DNA of 64,000 bases from Streptomyces sp. NBC_00448 (GTDB lineage Bacteria > Actinomycetota > Actinomycetes > Streptomycetales > Streptomycetaceae), in NCBI RefSeq assembly GCF_036014115.1, contig NZ_CP107913.1, forward strand, positions 5,883,501 through 5,947,500, given 5' to 3'. The position numbers and the translations under genes were made by a program. The notes under the pieces are model-generated. The model searched no databases. It was not told the DNA's origin and saw only the letters and a program-made list of their open reading frames with translations. Below are positions 28,034 through 38,987 of the stretch, in pieces. Every line of letters starts with the position of its first letter. Within the stretch, counting starts at the first letter, position 1.

Positions 28034-28504
28034 ATGCTGGCCGGTGACGCGGATCGTGAGCACGCGGTGGACATCCTCAAGGAGGCGTACACCGAGGGCC
28101 GGCTGAGGCCCGAGGAGTACGACGAGCGGATCGGCTGGGCGTACCAGGCACGCACCTACGCCGACCTCGACCGCATCACCGCGGACATCCCCCACGCTCC
28201 GGCGCACCGGGCTCCGCCGCCGCCGTATCCGCCCGTCCCCCTCACCTTCGCCCCGGTCCCGCGCACCAACAGCGCGGCCACCGCCGCGCTGGTCTGCGGC
28301 ATTCTCGGCTTCCTGACCCTGGGCGCCACCTCGCTTCCGGCGGTCATCTGCGGCCACGTCGCCAGGGGCCAGATCCGCCGCACCGGCCAGCACGGCGACG
28401 GGCAGGCCACCGTCGGCCTCGTCCTCGGCTACTTCGTCCTGGCCGGCCTGCTCGCCCTCGTCAGCGTGATCGCCGTCCTCCTCGCCTTCGCCCCGGGCCC
28501 CTGA
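28034..28504 (+). CDS. DUF1707 and DUF4190 membrane protein
   Basis: A 156-residue protein. Residues about 4-57 form a DUF1707 domain (AGDADREHAVDILKEAYTEG, RLRPEEYDERIGWAYQARTY, ending ADIPH). A Pro-rich linker leads to two membrane helices (ALVCGILGFLTLGATSLPAV and LVLGYFVLAGLLALVSVIAV) separated by GHVARGQIRRTGQHGDG, the DUF4190 pattern. ATG 28034 follows TGGAGG. The function is unknown. It is a different architecture from the DUF1707 protein at 6228. Confidence 0.82.
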   Translation: MLAGDADREHAVDILKEAYTEGRLRPEEYDERIGWAYQARTYADLDRITADIPHAPAHRAPPPPYPPVPLTFAPVPRTNSAATAALVCGILGFLTLGATSLPAVICGHVARGQIRRTGQHGDGQATVGLVLGYFVLAGLLALVSVIAVLLAFAPGP

Positions 28505-28570
28505 CACCGGGCTCCTGACGCCGGACGGGAAACTGTCCGCACTGCGGTCAAGGGGTGCGGTGCATTTGTT

Positions 28571-28599
28571 TTGACCGTAGCCGATGCGGTAGGTACGCT
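28571..28599 (+). promoter_or_regulatory. str operon (rpsL) promoter
   Basis: TTGACC (28571-28576) and TACGCT (28594-28599) with a 17-base spacer closely match the housekeeping sigma consensus. The transcript would have a leader of about 190 bases carrying the shared 28719-28745 element. Confidence 0.7.
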
Positions 28600-28718
28600 C
28601 TCATCTTGTGCCTGGGGTGTGCCCGGGTCCTTGTGCGTGCCATGTGACCGGACGAGGACACCGAGGCCGCGGCGCCCGACCAAACGCACTTTCCGTTCCT
28701 TCGGATACGTGCGGGGTC

Positions 28719-28745
28719 CGCGACACACCCGACCGCGTGGGTCGG
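28719..28745 (+). promoter_or_regulatory. Leader element shared with the rpsJ operon (copy 1)
   Basis: A 27-nt sequence beginning CGCGACACACCCGACC and ending GTGGGTCGG, which folds as CCGACC-GCGTG-GGTCGG. It differs at one base from 37940-37966 in the rpsJ leader. The distance from its last base to the start codon is 49 bases in both leaders. No known family is recognised. Confidence 0.75.
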
Positions 28746-28793
28746 TCCCCAGGTTAGTTTTATCGAGATCGGCACACAGAAACCGGAGAAACG

Positions 28794-29165
28794 GTGCCTA
28801 CGATCCAGCAGCTGGTCCGAAAGGGCCGGCAGGACAAGGTCGAGAAGAACAAGACGCCCGCGCTGAAGGGTTCGCCCCAGCGCCGCGGCGTCTGCACGCG
28901 TGTGTACACGACCACCCCGAAGAAGCCGAACTCGGCTCTCCGTAAGGTCGCGCGTGTCCGTCTGACCAGCGGTATCGAGGTCACTGCCTACATCCCGGGC
29001 GAGGGCCACAACCTTCAGGAGCACTCCATCGTGCTCGTGCGCGGCGGCCGTGTGAAGGACCTGCCGGGTGTTCGCTACAAGATCATCCGCGGTTCGCTCG
29101 ACACGCAGGGCGTGAAGAACCGCAAGCAGGCCCGCAGCCGCTACGGCGCCAAGAAGGAGAAGTAA
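28794..29165 (+). CDS. rpsL: 30S ribosomal protein S12
   Basis: A 123-residue decoding-centre protein. TTPKKPNSALRKVARVRLTS carries Lys43, and RGGRVKDLPGVRY carries Lys88; both are the streptomycin-sensitive wild-type residues. The C-terminus ends KQARSRYGAKKEK. The start is GTG 28794 after CCGGAG. First gene of the str operon; rpsG starts three bases after the stop. Confidence 0.98.
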   Translation: MPTIQQLVRKGRQDKVEKNKTPALKGSPQRRGVCTRVYTTTPKKPNSALRKVARVRLTSGIEVTAYIPGEGHNLQEHSIVLVRGGRVKDLPGVRYKIIRGSLDTQGVKNRKQARSRYGAKKEK

Positions 29166-29167
29166 GC

Positions 29168-29638
29168 ATGCCTCGTAAGGGCCCCGCCCCGAAGCGCCCG
29201 GTCATCATCGACCCGGTTTACGGCTCCCCGCTGGTGACCTCGCTGGTCAACAAGATCCTCCTGCACGGGAAGCGCTCCACCGCCGAGCGCATCGTGTACG
29301 GCGCTCTCGAGGGCGTGCGCGAGAAGGCCGGCGCCGACCCGGTCATCACGCTCAAGCGCGCTCTGGAGAACATCAAGCCGACCCTTGAGGTCAAGTCCCG
29401 CCGCGTCGGCGGCGCGACCTACCAGGTGCCGGTCGAGGTCCGTCCGGGCCGCCAGAACACGCTGGCGCTGCGCTGGATGGTCGGGTACTCCCGCGCCCGT
29501 CGCGAGAAGACCATGACCGAGCGACTGATGAACGAGATCCTCGACGCCAGCAATGGCCTCGGCGCCTCCGTGAAGCGCCGCGAGGACACGCACAAGATGG
29601 CCGAGTCCAACAAGGCCTTCGCGCACTACCGCTGGTAG
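29168..29638 (+). CDS. rpsG: 30S ribosomal protein S7
   Basis: A 156-residue protein that nucleates 30S head assembly and contacts E-site tRNA. Signatures are RKGPAPKRPVIIDPVYGSPL, LVNKILLHGKRSTAERIVYG, the beta-hairpin GGATYQVPVEVRPGRQNTLA and the C-terminal RREDTHKMAESNKAFAHYRW. Length is standard. ATG 29168 is two bases after the rpsL stop, implying translational coupling. In E. coli S7 is the operon's regulator. Confidence 0.98.
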   Translation: MPRKGPAPKRPVIIDPVYGSPLVTSLVNKILLHGKRSTAERIVYGALEGVREKAGADPVITLKRALENIKPTLEVKSRRVGGATYQVPVEVRPGRQNTLALRWMVGYSRARREKTMTERLMNEILDASNGLGASVKRREDTHKMAESNKAFAHYRW

Positions 29639-29676
29639 TCACCACCCCCATCGAAACCGAGAGAAGACTGAGCCAC

Positions 29677-31806
<2,130 letters not shown>

Positions 31807-31830
31807 TACCCCTCGGTACCTCGTTTAGGC

Positions 31831-31881
31831 TTGACAGCAGGCTTTCGGGGTGTTTCCGGCACAATGTGTCGGAAACGCCCC
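31831..31881 (+). promoter_or_regulatory. tuf leader: TTGACA box and long near-perfect palindrome
   Basis: TTGACA (31831-31836) precedes a hairpin in which GGGGTGTTTCCG (31847-31858) pairs with CGGAAACGCCCC (31870-31881); the apex is GCACAATGTGT. A CACAAT box at 31860-31865 lies at the apex but 23 bases from the -35, too far for a standard promoter. It could be a partial terminator, a processing site or a regulator site for tuf. Confidence 0.5.
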
Positions 31882-31956
31882 AGGGTCGGCATTCCAGCAA
31901 AGATCACCTGGCGCCGATGAACCAAGGCGTACAGATCCACTCCCAGGAGGACCCCA

Positions 31957-33150
<1,194 letters not shown>

Positions 33151-33178
33151 GTCCTGCGGGCTCGTTGAGCCGTAGCTG

Positions 33179-33214
33179 AGGTGCCCCACTCCGCTTGGAG
33201 TGGGGCACCTTCTT
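33179..33214 (+). terminator. tuf terminator
   Basis: AGGTGCCCCACTCC (33179-33192), loop GCTT, exact complement 33197-33210, then TCTT. It also lies at the 3' end of the opposing gene and can serve both. Confidence 0.9.
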
Positions 33215-33226
33215 GCGTGCGGAGGA

Positions 33227-34996
33227 TCAGCGGAGGAGCTTGTTCGCTGCCGCGCTCGCCGCGTAGGCGATGGCCGCCGTGAGGAGCACCGTGACCGTCA
33301 GGACGGTGGCGGGGGCGCCGTGGGAGAGCGTGAGCGCCAGTACGGTCACCGCGACGAGCGGCCCGGCCGCGTACCACGCGAGGTAGATGAGGGGGCCGGG
33401 GGAGCCGATGGGGGAGCCGCCGCCGAGGAACATGAGCTGGGTGCGGGCGGGGCCGCGGCAGGCGCCGTAGAGCGCGGCGGCGGTGAACGGGAAGGCGCAC
33501 AGCGGCAGGTAGAGCAGGGCGATCGGGGCGCCGTGCAGCGCGAAGGGCACCGCGGCGAGCAGACCGAGGACCGCGCCCACGACGGCCGGCACGATGCCGT
33601 GCTGCAGCATGAGGCTGCGCAGCCGGTACGGCGACCAGGCCGCGCGGCGCAGGTCGTCGGTCTCGACCCGGGCGGACTCGGCGAGCGCGCCGACCGCGAG
33701 ATAGCCGCAGACCAGGCCGACCACCAGACCGACCGGGCGCCGCTCGCCGCCGAGGTCGGCGCCGAGCCCGGCCGCGGTCGCGGCGGCGGCCGTCCACAGC
33801 ACGGCCCGGCCGACCCGGCCGGGCGCGCGCAGCAGCGTCAGGGCGTCGCGCCAGACGACGGCGAGGTGCCGGGCCCATCGGCCGCGCGGAGGTGGCAGCC
33901 GGACCATGCGGGTGGCGTCACCGCCGCCGGCCTCCAGCAGGGCGAGCTTGGCGGCGCGCAGTTCGAGCGACCAGGCGACCGAGGCGACGGTGGTGGCGGT
34001 GGCGGCCCTGGCCCGCAGTTGCCCGGTCGGTACGGCGGCGGCCTCGCGGTGGGCGAGCACGACCGCGGCGGCGGTGGCGGCCAGCAGCAGCGCCAGGGCG
34101 GCCGGCCAGCCCGGCACACTGCCGCCGCAGGCGCGGACCACCGGCTGGGCGGCCCAGCCCCACGGCCCCGACCACAACTCGACCCACTCCAGCGGCCGGA
34201 CCCGGTGCCCGGAGCCGGCCAGCCCGGTCTGCGCGCCGAGCGCGGCCAGCAGCAGGACGGCGGGCGCGGTCCAGCGCCGTACGGTCCTGGCGCGGTCCGG
34301 GCGGCGCTCCACGGCCATGCCGAAGGCGACCGCGAGCAGGGGCAGGCAGACGGCGGCGGGCAGCGCGGCCGGCAGGGCCTCGCCGATGGACGCCTGGCCG
34401 GTGACGCGCAGCGCCACCGCCCCCGCGACGCCGCCGAGCACGCCGGGGATCAGCGCGAGCCCGGCGGAGAGCCGGAACCACGGCCGCAGCACCGCCGCGC
34501 GCCGCACCGGCTGCGCCAGCAGCCAGCCCACGGCCGGGCCGGGCAGCACCACCGGGCCGCGCCACAGCGCGTCGCGGGCCGAGACCAGGAACAGCAGCAG
34601 GCTCAGCGCGGTGAACAGGGCGGGCAGTCCGCGGGTCAGACCGGCGCCGAAACCGCCGTAGTCCGTCCCTTCGTTGAGGCCGCGCAGGAAGTGCACGGCC
34701 AGCCCGCTGCCGTAGCCGACGACGGCGAGCAGCACGGAGTAGAGCAGCACCGCCAGGTCGCGGCCCTGCTGGCGGCGGTGGGCCTTGCGCTTGGTCCGCA
34801 GCCAGGCGAGCGTCTCGGTGGTGCGGTCGTCGTCGGCCTCGCTCCAGCCGCCGGAGGCGTACGTGTCGGGGTCGTCGGCTGCCGGGCCGTCGGGTGCGAG
34901 CTCGTCGGGTACGGGGCTGTCGGTCATGTCGGCTTCGTGGTCCGCGAGTTCGGGCCCCTCGGGGGTGTCCGCCGAGGCGCGGCTGCTGCCGGTCAT
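33227..34996 (-). CDS. Multi-pass membrane protein, ABC permease-like (DUF6297-type)
   Basis: A 589-residue protein. An acidic, Asp/Ser/Pro-rich N-terminus of about 75 residues precedes a membrane region with roughly ten hydrophobic helices, starting DLAVLLYSVLLAVVGYGSGL and ending VLTVTVLLTAAIAYAASAAA. The cytosolic loop RTKRKAHRRQQGRDL is strongly basic. It resembles streptomycete proteins classed as DUF6297. The start codon overlaps the stop of the ABC ATPase by four bases (ATGA), so the two are translationally coupled and probably form one exporter. The substrate is unknown. Confidence 0.8.
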   Translation of the reverse strand: MTGSSRASADTPEGPELADHEADMTDSPVPDELAPDGPAADDPDTYASGGWSEADDDRTTETLAWLRTKRKAHRRQQGRDLAVLLYSVLLAVVGYGSGLAVHFLRGLNEGTDYGGFGAGLTRGLPALFTALSLLLFLVSARDALWRGPVVLPGPAVGWLLAQPVRRAAVLRPWFRLSAGLALIPGVLGGVAGAVALRVTGQASIGEALPAALPAAVCLPLLAVAFGMAVERRPDRARTVRRWTAPAVLLLAALGAQTGLAGSGHRVRPLEWVELWSGPWGWAAQPVVRACGGSVPGWPAALALLLAATAAAVVLAHREAAAVPTGQLRARAATATTVASVAWSLELRAAKLALLEAGGGDATRMVRLPPPRGRWARHLAVVWRDALTLLRAPGRVGRAVLWTAAAATAAGLGADLGGERRPVGLVVGLVCGYLAVGALAESARVETDDLRRAAWSPYRLRSLMLQHGIVPAVVGAVLGLLAAVPFALHGAPIALLYLPLCAFPFTAAALYGACRGPARTQLMFLGGGSPIGSPGPLIYLAWYAAGPLVAVTVLALTLSHGAPATVLTVTVLLTAAIAYAASAAANKLLR

Positions 34997-35697
34997 GCGC
35001 CCGCGCCGAGCTGCCGCAGCACGTCGGCCGGCGGGCCCTGGGCGGCGACCCGGCCGTCCTCCAGGGCGACCAGGTGGTCGGCGACCGCCTCGGCCAGCTC
35101 GGCCTGGTGGGTGGCGAGCAGCACCGCCACGCCGCTCTCCTTCTCGGCGACCAGCAGTTCGGCCAGCCGCTGCCGGGCGTCGGGGTCGAGCCGCTGCTCG
35201 GGCTCGTCCAGGACCAGCAGGTCCCGCGGGCGGACCAGCGCGGCGGCCAGCAGCAGGGACTGCATCTGGCCGGAGGACAGGGCGCCAGGCAGCGCGTCCG
35301 CGTGGTCGGACAGCCGGCGGTCGGCGAGCACCTGGTCGATCCAGCCGGCCGCGTCGTCGACGGCGTGCGCGACCGTCACCAGTTCCAGGTGCTCGCGCAC
35401 GGTGAGGTCGGGGTAGCAGGCCACGGTGTCACCGACCACGGCGACCCGGGCGCGTACCTCCGGGTCGTCCTCGCTGATCGGCCGGCCGGCGAAGAGCGCC
35501 TGGCCGCTGGTGGGGGCGTCGCGGCCGGACGCGATCCGCAGCAGCGTCGACTTGCCCGACCCGTTGTGCCCGAACAGCGCGGTGCACTTCCCGGCGGTCA
35601 CATCCAGGTCCAGGGGCAGCAGCGCCTGCCGCTTCCCGTAGTTCCTGCTGACCTTCCGCAGCCGCAGGAGTGCGCCCGCACTCGTGGTCGCCTTCAT
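34993..35697 (-). CDS. ABC transporter ATP-binding protein
   Basis: A 234-residue ATPase. Walker A FGHNGSGKSTLLRIA, Q-loop region VRARVAVVGDTVACYPDLTV, signature LSSGQMQSLLLAAAL (LSSGQ for LSGGQ), Walker B LLVLDEPEQRLD, then H-loop LATHQAELAEAV. ATG 35695-35697 was chosen at the start of the ABC fold; the longer open frame upstream is not conserved. The next gene, 33227-34996, supplies membrane helices and overlaps by four bases. The 332-base gap before the lectin gene, 35698-36029, shows no gene. Confidence 0.88.
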   Translation of the reverse strand: MKATTSAGALLRLRKVSRNYGKRQALLPLDLDVTAGKCTALFGHNGSGKSTLLRIASGRDAPTSGQALFAGRPISEDDPEVRARVAVVGDTVACYPDLTVREHLELVTVAHAVDDAAGWIDQVLADRRLSDHADALPGALSSGQMQSLLLAAALVRPRDLLVLDEPEQRLDPDARQRLAELLVAEKESGVAVLLATHQAELAEAVADHLVALEDGRVAAQGPPADVLRQLGAGA

Positions 35698-36029
35698 ACG
35701 GGCCTCCGTGCCGGGGGTGGGGTGGGTCCCGACCCTATTACTCCTCGCGTGGAGGACACGGGCCGCGTCGGCGCGATACGGCCTGCGGTCGGCTCTCACG
35801 TGCGGGTGTGCGTCCGGGCACGGACGGCCGGCCACCGCGGCGCCCCGTGGCGAACCGGGGCGCATACGCCAAGACGCCTGGCTCCGCGCCGAGGACCGGG
35901 AAGGGGCCGGGTTCCGCCGTCACCGAACGCGCGACGGAGCACCGGTGCGGGCCGGCACCGGTCAAGACCCGCCCCCCACAGTGGTGTGCCGAGGACACCG
36001 GCCGCGTGTCGCCGGACCCTCCCCACCCC

Positions 36030-37454
36030 TCACGGCTTGGCCCGGACCCACTTCTGGTTGGAGGTGCCGGCGCAGTCCGCCAACTGCAGCCTGGTCCCGT
36101 TGCCGGTTCCCTGGTTGACCGCGGCCACGCACTTGTTGGCGAGGATGCTCACCAGATCGCCGCCCGCGGTGGTGTTGAGGGTCCACACCTGGGCCGGGCC
36201 GCCGTTGCAGTTGGCCAGTTGGACCGTGGTGCCGGCGGCCGTGTCCGCGTTGGCGACGTCCATGCACAGTCCCAGCGAGTGGATGGTGCCCCGGTAGTCG
36301 GACGACCCGTCCAGGACGAAGGTCCACTGCTGCCAGGTGGCGCCGCTGCAGTCCCACAGCTCCAGCGGCTTGCCGTCCTTGCCCCCCGGCGCGACGCCGT
36401 CGGTCACCGTGATGCACCGGTGGGAGCCCCGGCCGACCAGCTCGACGGCCGAACTCCCGCTGGCGGGCGGCGTCGTGTGCTTGGTGCCGCTCCCGCTCCC
36501 ACCGCTGCTTCCGCCGCCGTGGCCCCCACCGCTGCTACCGCCGCTGCCGCCTCCGCCGCTGGTGCCGCCGCCTCCGCGGGCCGGGGTGTCCTGCGGGGTG
36601 GTGGGCACCGCCGCACTCGGGGTGGTGGTGGCCGGCTGCGGCGGCACAGGTGCGGAACTCGGGCTGGGGAGCACACTCGCGGTGGTCTGCTGGACGAGTG
36701 GCGTGGCCTGGCTGCTGAGGGCGGGCGCATGGGTGAACCAGAGCGCGACGCCGGCGATGACGAGCCCCAGGCAGACGGTGAGGGCGGTGAAGAGCCAGCG
36801 GGGCAGGACGCCGCGCTGGACGTAGGCGCCGTCCACGTTCAGCGGGCTGACCCCCGAGCGGGACACCGACAGCCGGTACGGCCGGTTCTGCTTGGAGCCG
36901 ATCCAGATGATCTGGCGGGGCTTCAACGTGGCGGCGACGAACGCCGCTCGGCCCGGCTCGATACGGACGTTGGACGGGACGATCTCGTAGCCGAGCTGGT
37001 CGCCGTTGTCCTCGCCGGTCACGGAGGCGGTGAGGGCGGTGTTGCCGAGGTTGTCGACAGCCAGCTTGGGCCGTCCCCGGAAGCGCCCCTTGACGGTGTG
37101 CGGGACGAGTTCGGCGCGCACCTCGACGAACGGCGTCACCGTGATGTTGCCCTCGGGGACGGTGGTCGCCTCGGGCTGCTCGGACGGGGTGATCTGGACG
37201 GCGTAGGGGTGCGGCCCGGCGGTGGCGTCGGGGGTGCGGGGCGGCGCGACCGTGAGCTCGACCGTGCCCGTGGTGCCCGGGTAGAGCCGGAGGGAGGCGG
37301 GTTCGGCGGTGATGTAGGGCGCGAGATCACCGACGACGGTGAAGTGGTACTCGTCGACGACGTCGCCGGTGTTGCGGATGCGAAGGCGTACGGCCACAGT
37401 GCTGCCCGCGTCGACGGTCGTGGACGGGGGCTCCAGGGAAGTCCATAGGCTCAC
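36030..37454 (-). CDS. Membrane-anchored protein with C-terminal ricin-type lectin domain
   Basis: A 474-residue protein. Residues 1-215 or so are two Ig-like beta-sandwiches (SLWTSLEPPSTTVDAGSTVA; RLYPGTTGTVELTVAPPRTP; KPRQIIWIGSKQNRPYRLSV). One transmembrane helix (about 222-243, WLFTALTVCLGLVIAGVALW) has no preceding signal peptide. A Pro/Ser then Gly/Ser-rich linker (about 250-340) leads to a ricin B-type beta-trefoil with QxW-like repeats (ATWQQWTFV, PAQVWTL, SNQKWVR). The topology suggests a cytosolic N-half and an external glycan-binding end. GTG 37452-37454. The role is unknown; regulation or cell-wall sensing is inference. Confidence 0.8.
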   Translation of the reverse strand: MSLWTSLEPPSTTVDAGSTVAVRLRIRNTGDVVDEYHFTVVGDLAPYITAEPASLRLYPGTTGTVELTVAPPRTPDATAGPHPYAVQITPSEQPEATTVPEGNITVTPFVEVRAELVPHTVKGRFRGRPKLAVDNLGNTALTASVTGEDNGDQLGYEIVPSNVRIEPGRAAFVAATLKPRQIIWIGSKQNRPYRLSVSRSGVSPLNVDGAYVQRGVLPRWLFTALTVCLGLVIAGVALWFTHAPALSSQATPLVQQTTASVLPSPSSAPVPPQPATTTPSAAVPTTPQDTPARGGGGTSGGGGSGGSSGGGHGGGSSGGSGSGTKHTTPPASGSSAVELVGRGSHRCITVTDGVAPGGKDGKPLELWDCSGATWQQWTFVLDGSSDYRGTIHSLGLCMDVANADTAAGTTVQLANCNGGPAQVWTLNTTAGGDLVSILANKCVAAVNQGTGNGTRLQLADCAGTSNQKWVRAKP

Positions 37455-37675
37455 CTTGGAAAGTTACCCGGGCGGGCGGGTATCGGGGCAGAGCGCCAAT
37501 AGGCCACGTTTCGCGCCTCAAAGCGCCTGCCGCGCGCCCCTGTCCGCCCCGCCCGCGCGGGCGGGGCGGACACCGGCGAGGCGACGGCCCCGCGCGGTCG
37601 GTCATCGGGACCTGTCCGGACTCGCCCCGCCCAGGTTTGGGTGTTCCAGGCCACGGGGTAAGCTACCCGGCTCGA

Positions 37676-37706
37676 TTGGCGTCCGGTGCGTCCGGTATGG
37701 CAGACT
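37676..37706 (+). promoter_or_regulatory. Candidate S10 operon promoter
   Basis: TTGGCG (37676-37681) and CAGACT (37701-37706) are 19 bases apart; the -10 resembles the TAGACT consensus of the housekeeping sigma. Spacing is long, so confidence is moderate. The 560-base interval from the lectin gene to rpsJ shows no gene but holds at least four hairpins. Confidence 0.4.
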
Positions 37707-37868
37707 ACCCAAGTTGCTCGGTCGAGCGCCGATGTTGCGCGCCTCCCGTCGGGAGGACCGGAAGCGAGTCCCACAGTACTCGTCGTCCTTATCTGCCCTC
37801 CGGGCAGCGCTGGGGCGGACGTACGGGAATCTTCCGGGAAGTGTCAACGCGGCTCCGATCAGGCATCC

Positions 37869-37925
37869 GGTGGGTGAGATCTCCCACGCAAATCCCTGGT
37901 GCAGGGCCTTTCCGCATGCGGAAAG
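37869..37925 (+). promoter_or_regulatory. Three consecutive hairpins in the S10 operon leader
   Basis: GTGG-GT-GAGATCTC-CCAC (37869-37886), CCCTG-GTG-CAGGG (37894-37906) and the 18-bp perfect palindrome CTTTCCGCATGCGGAAAG (37908-37925) stand in a row before the shared leader element. Such structure suggests RNA-level control, as for L4 and the S10 leader in other bacteria. Confidence 0.5.
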
Positions 37926-37939
37926 TCATGTGCGAGAGA

Positions 37940-37966
37940 CGCGACACGCCCGACCGCGTGGGTCGG
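37940..37966 (+). promoter_or_regulatory. Leader element shared with the rpsL operon (copy 2)
   Basis: A 27-nt sequence beginning CGCGACACGCCCGACC and ending GTGGGTCGG, 26 of 27 bases identical to 28719-28745 and again ending 49 bases before a start codon (rpsJ at 38015). It folds as CCGACC-GCGTG-GGTCGG. Confidence 0.75.
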
Positions 37967-38014
37967 ACAAGCGGATGCCAGAGCGTAAAAAGAGACAAGG
38001 ACTACGGAGTAGCC

Positions 38015-38323
38015 ATGGCGGGACAGAAGATCCGCATCCGGCTCAAGGCCTACGACCACGAGGTCATCGACTCTTCGGCGAAGAAGATCGTCGAGACGGT
38101 GACCCGTACTGGTGCGCAGGTCGCGGGCCCGGTGCCGCTGCCCACTGAGAAGAACGTGTACTGCGTCATCAAGTCGCCGCACAAGTACAAGGACTCGCGC
38201 GAGCACTTCGAGATGCGCACGCACAAGCGCCTGATCGACATCCTCGACCCGACGCCCAAGACCGTTGACTCGTTGATGCGCCTGGACCTGCCGGCCGGCG
38301 TCGACATCGAGATCAAGCTCTGA
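38015..38323 (+). CDS. rpsJ: 30S ribosomal protein S10
   Basis: A 102-residue head protein of the 30S subunit that also binds NusB in antitermination. MAGQKIRIRLKAYDHEVIDS, GPVPLPTEKNVYCVIKSPHK and HFEMRTHKRLIDILDPTPKT are the family signatures. Length is standard. ATG 38015 follows ACGGAGTAGCC. First gene of the S10 operon; rplC begins 14 bases after its stop. Confidence 0.98.
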   Translation: MAGQKIRIRLKAYDHEVIDSSAKKIVETVTRTGAQVAGPVPLPTEKNVYCVIKSPHKYKDSREHFEMRTHKRLIDILDPTPKTVDSLMRLDLPAGVDIEIKL

Positions 38324-38337
38324 GAGGCGCGGAGAAG

Positions 38338-38982
38338 ATGACCAAGCAGATCAAGGGCATCCTGGGCGAGAAGCTCGGCATGACCCAGGTCTGGGACGAG
38401 AACAACCGTGTCGTCCCGGTGACCGTGGTCAAGGCCGGCCCGAACGTTGTGACCCAGGTGCGTACGAACGACGCCGACGGCTACGAGTCGGTCCAGCTCG
38501 CCTTCGGCGAGATCGACCCGCGCAAGGTGAACAAGCCCCTCAAGGGCCACTTCGCCAAGGCCGACGTCACCCCGCGCCGCCACCTCGTGGAGCTGCGCAC
38601 GGCCGACGCCGCCGAGTACACCCTCGGCCAGGAGATCACCGCCGAGGTGTTCGAGGCCGGCGTCAAGGTCGACGTGACCGGCAAGAGCAAGGGCAAGGGC
38701 TTCGCCGGTGTCATGAAGCGCCACAACTTCAAGGGCCTCGGCGCCGGCCACGGTGTCCAGCGCAAGCACCGCTCTCCCGGCTCCATCGGTGGCTGCGCCA
38801 CCCCGGGCCGCGTGTTCAAGGGTCTGCGTATGGCGGGCCGCATGGGCAACGAGCGGGTCACCACCCAGAACCTGACCGTTCACGCCGTTGACGCGGAGAA
38901 GGGCCTGCTGCTCATCAAGGGCGCGGTTCCCGGTCCGAACGGCGGCCTCGTCCTGGTCCGCAGCGCGGCCAAGGGGGCCTGA
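38338..38982 (+). CDS. rplC: 50S ribosomal protein L3
   Basis: A 214-residue early 50S assembly protein whose long loop reaches the peptidyl-transferase centre. KQIKGILGEKLGMTQVWDEN at the start, the loop SKGKGFAGVMKRHNFKGLGA and HRSPGSIGGCATPGRVFKGL, then AGRMGNERVTTQNLTV are typical. ATG 38338 follows GGCGCGGAGAAG. Tight spacing to rplD (5 bases). Confidence 0.98.
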   Translation: MTKQIKGILGEKLGMTQVWDENNRVVPVTVVKAGPNVVTQVRTNDADGYESVQLAFGEIDPRKVNKPLKGHFAKADVTPRRHLVELRTADAAEYTLGQEITAEVFEAGVKVDVTGKSKGKGFAGVMKRHNFKGLGAGHGVQRKHRSPGSIGGCATPGRVFKGLRMAGRMGNERVTTQNLTVHAVDAEKGLLLIKGAVPGPNGGLVLVRSAAKGA

Positions 38983-38987
38983 AGGAT

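Noticed and set aside
28794..29165. Possible streptomycin-resistance changes in S12
   Set aside because: Lys43 and Lys88 are both wild type, and the PKKPNS loop is unaltered.
35698..36029. Small genes in the gap between the ABC ATPase and the lectin gene
   Set aside because: Open frames there have no ribosome-binding site, start conservation or recognisable motif.
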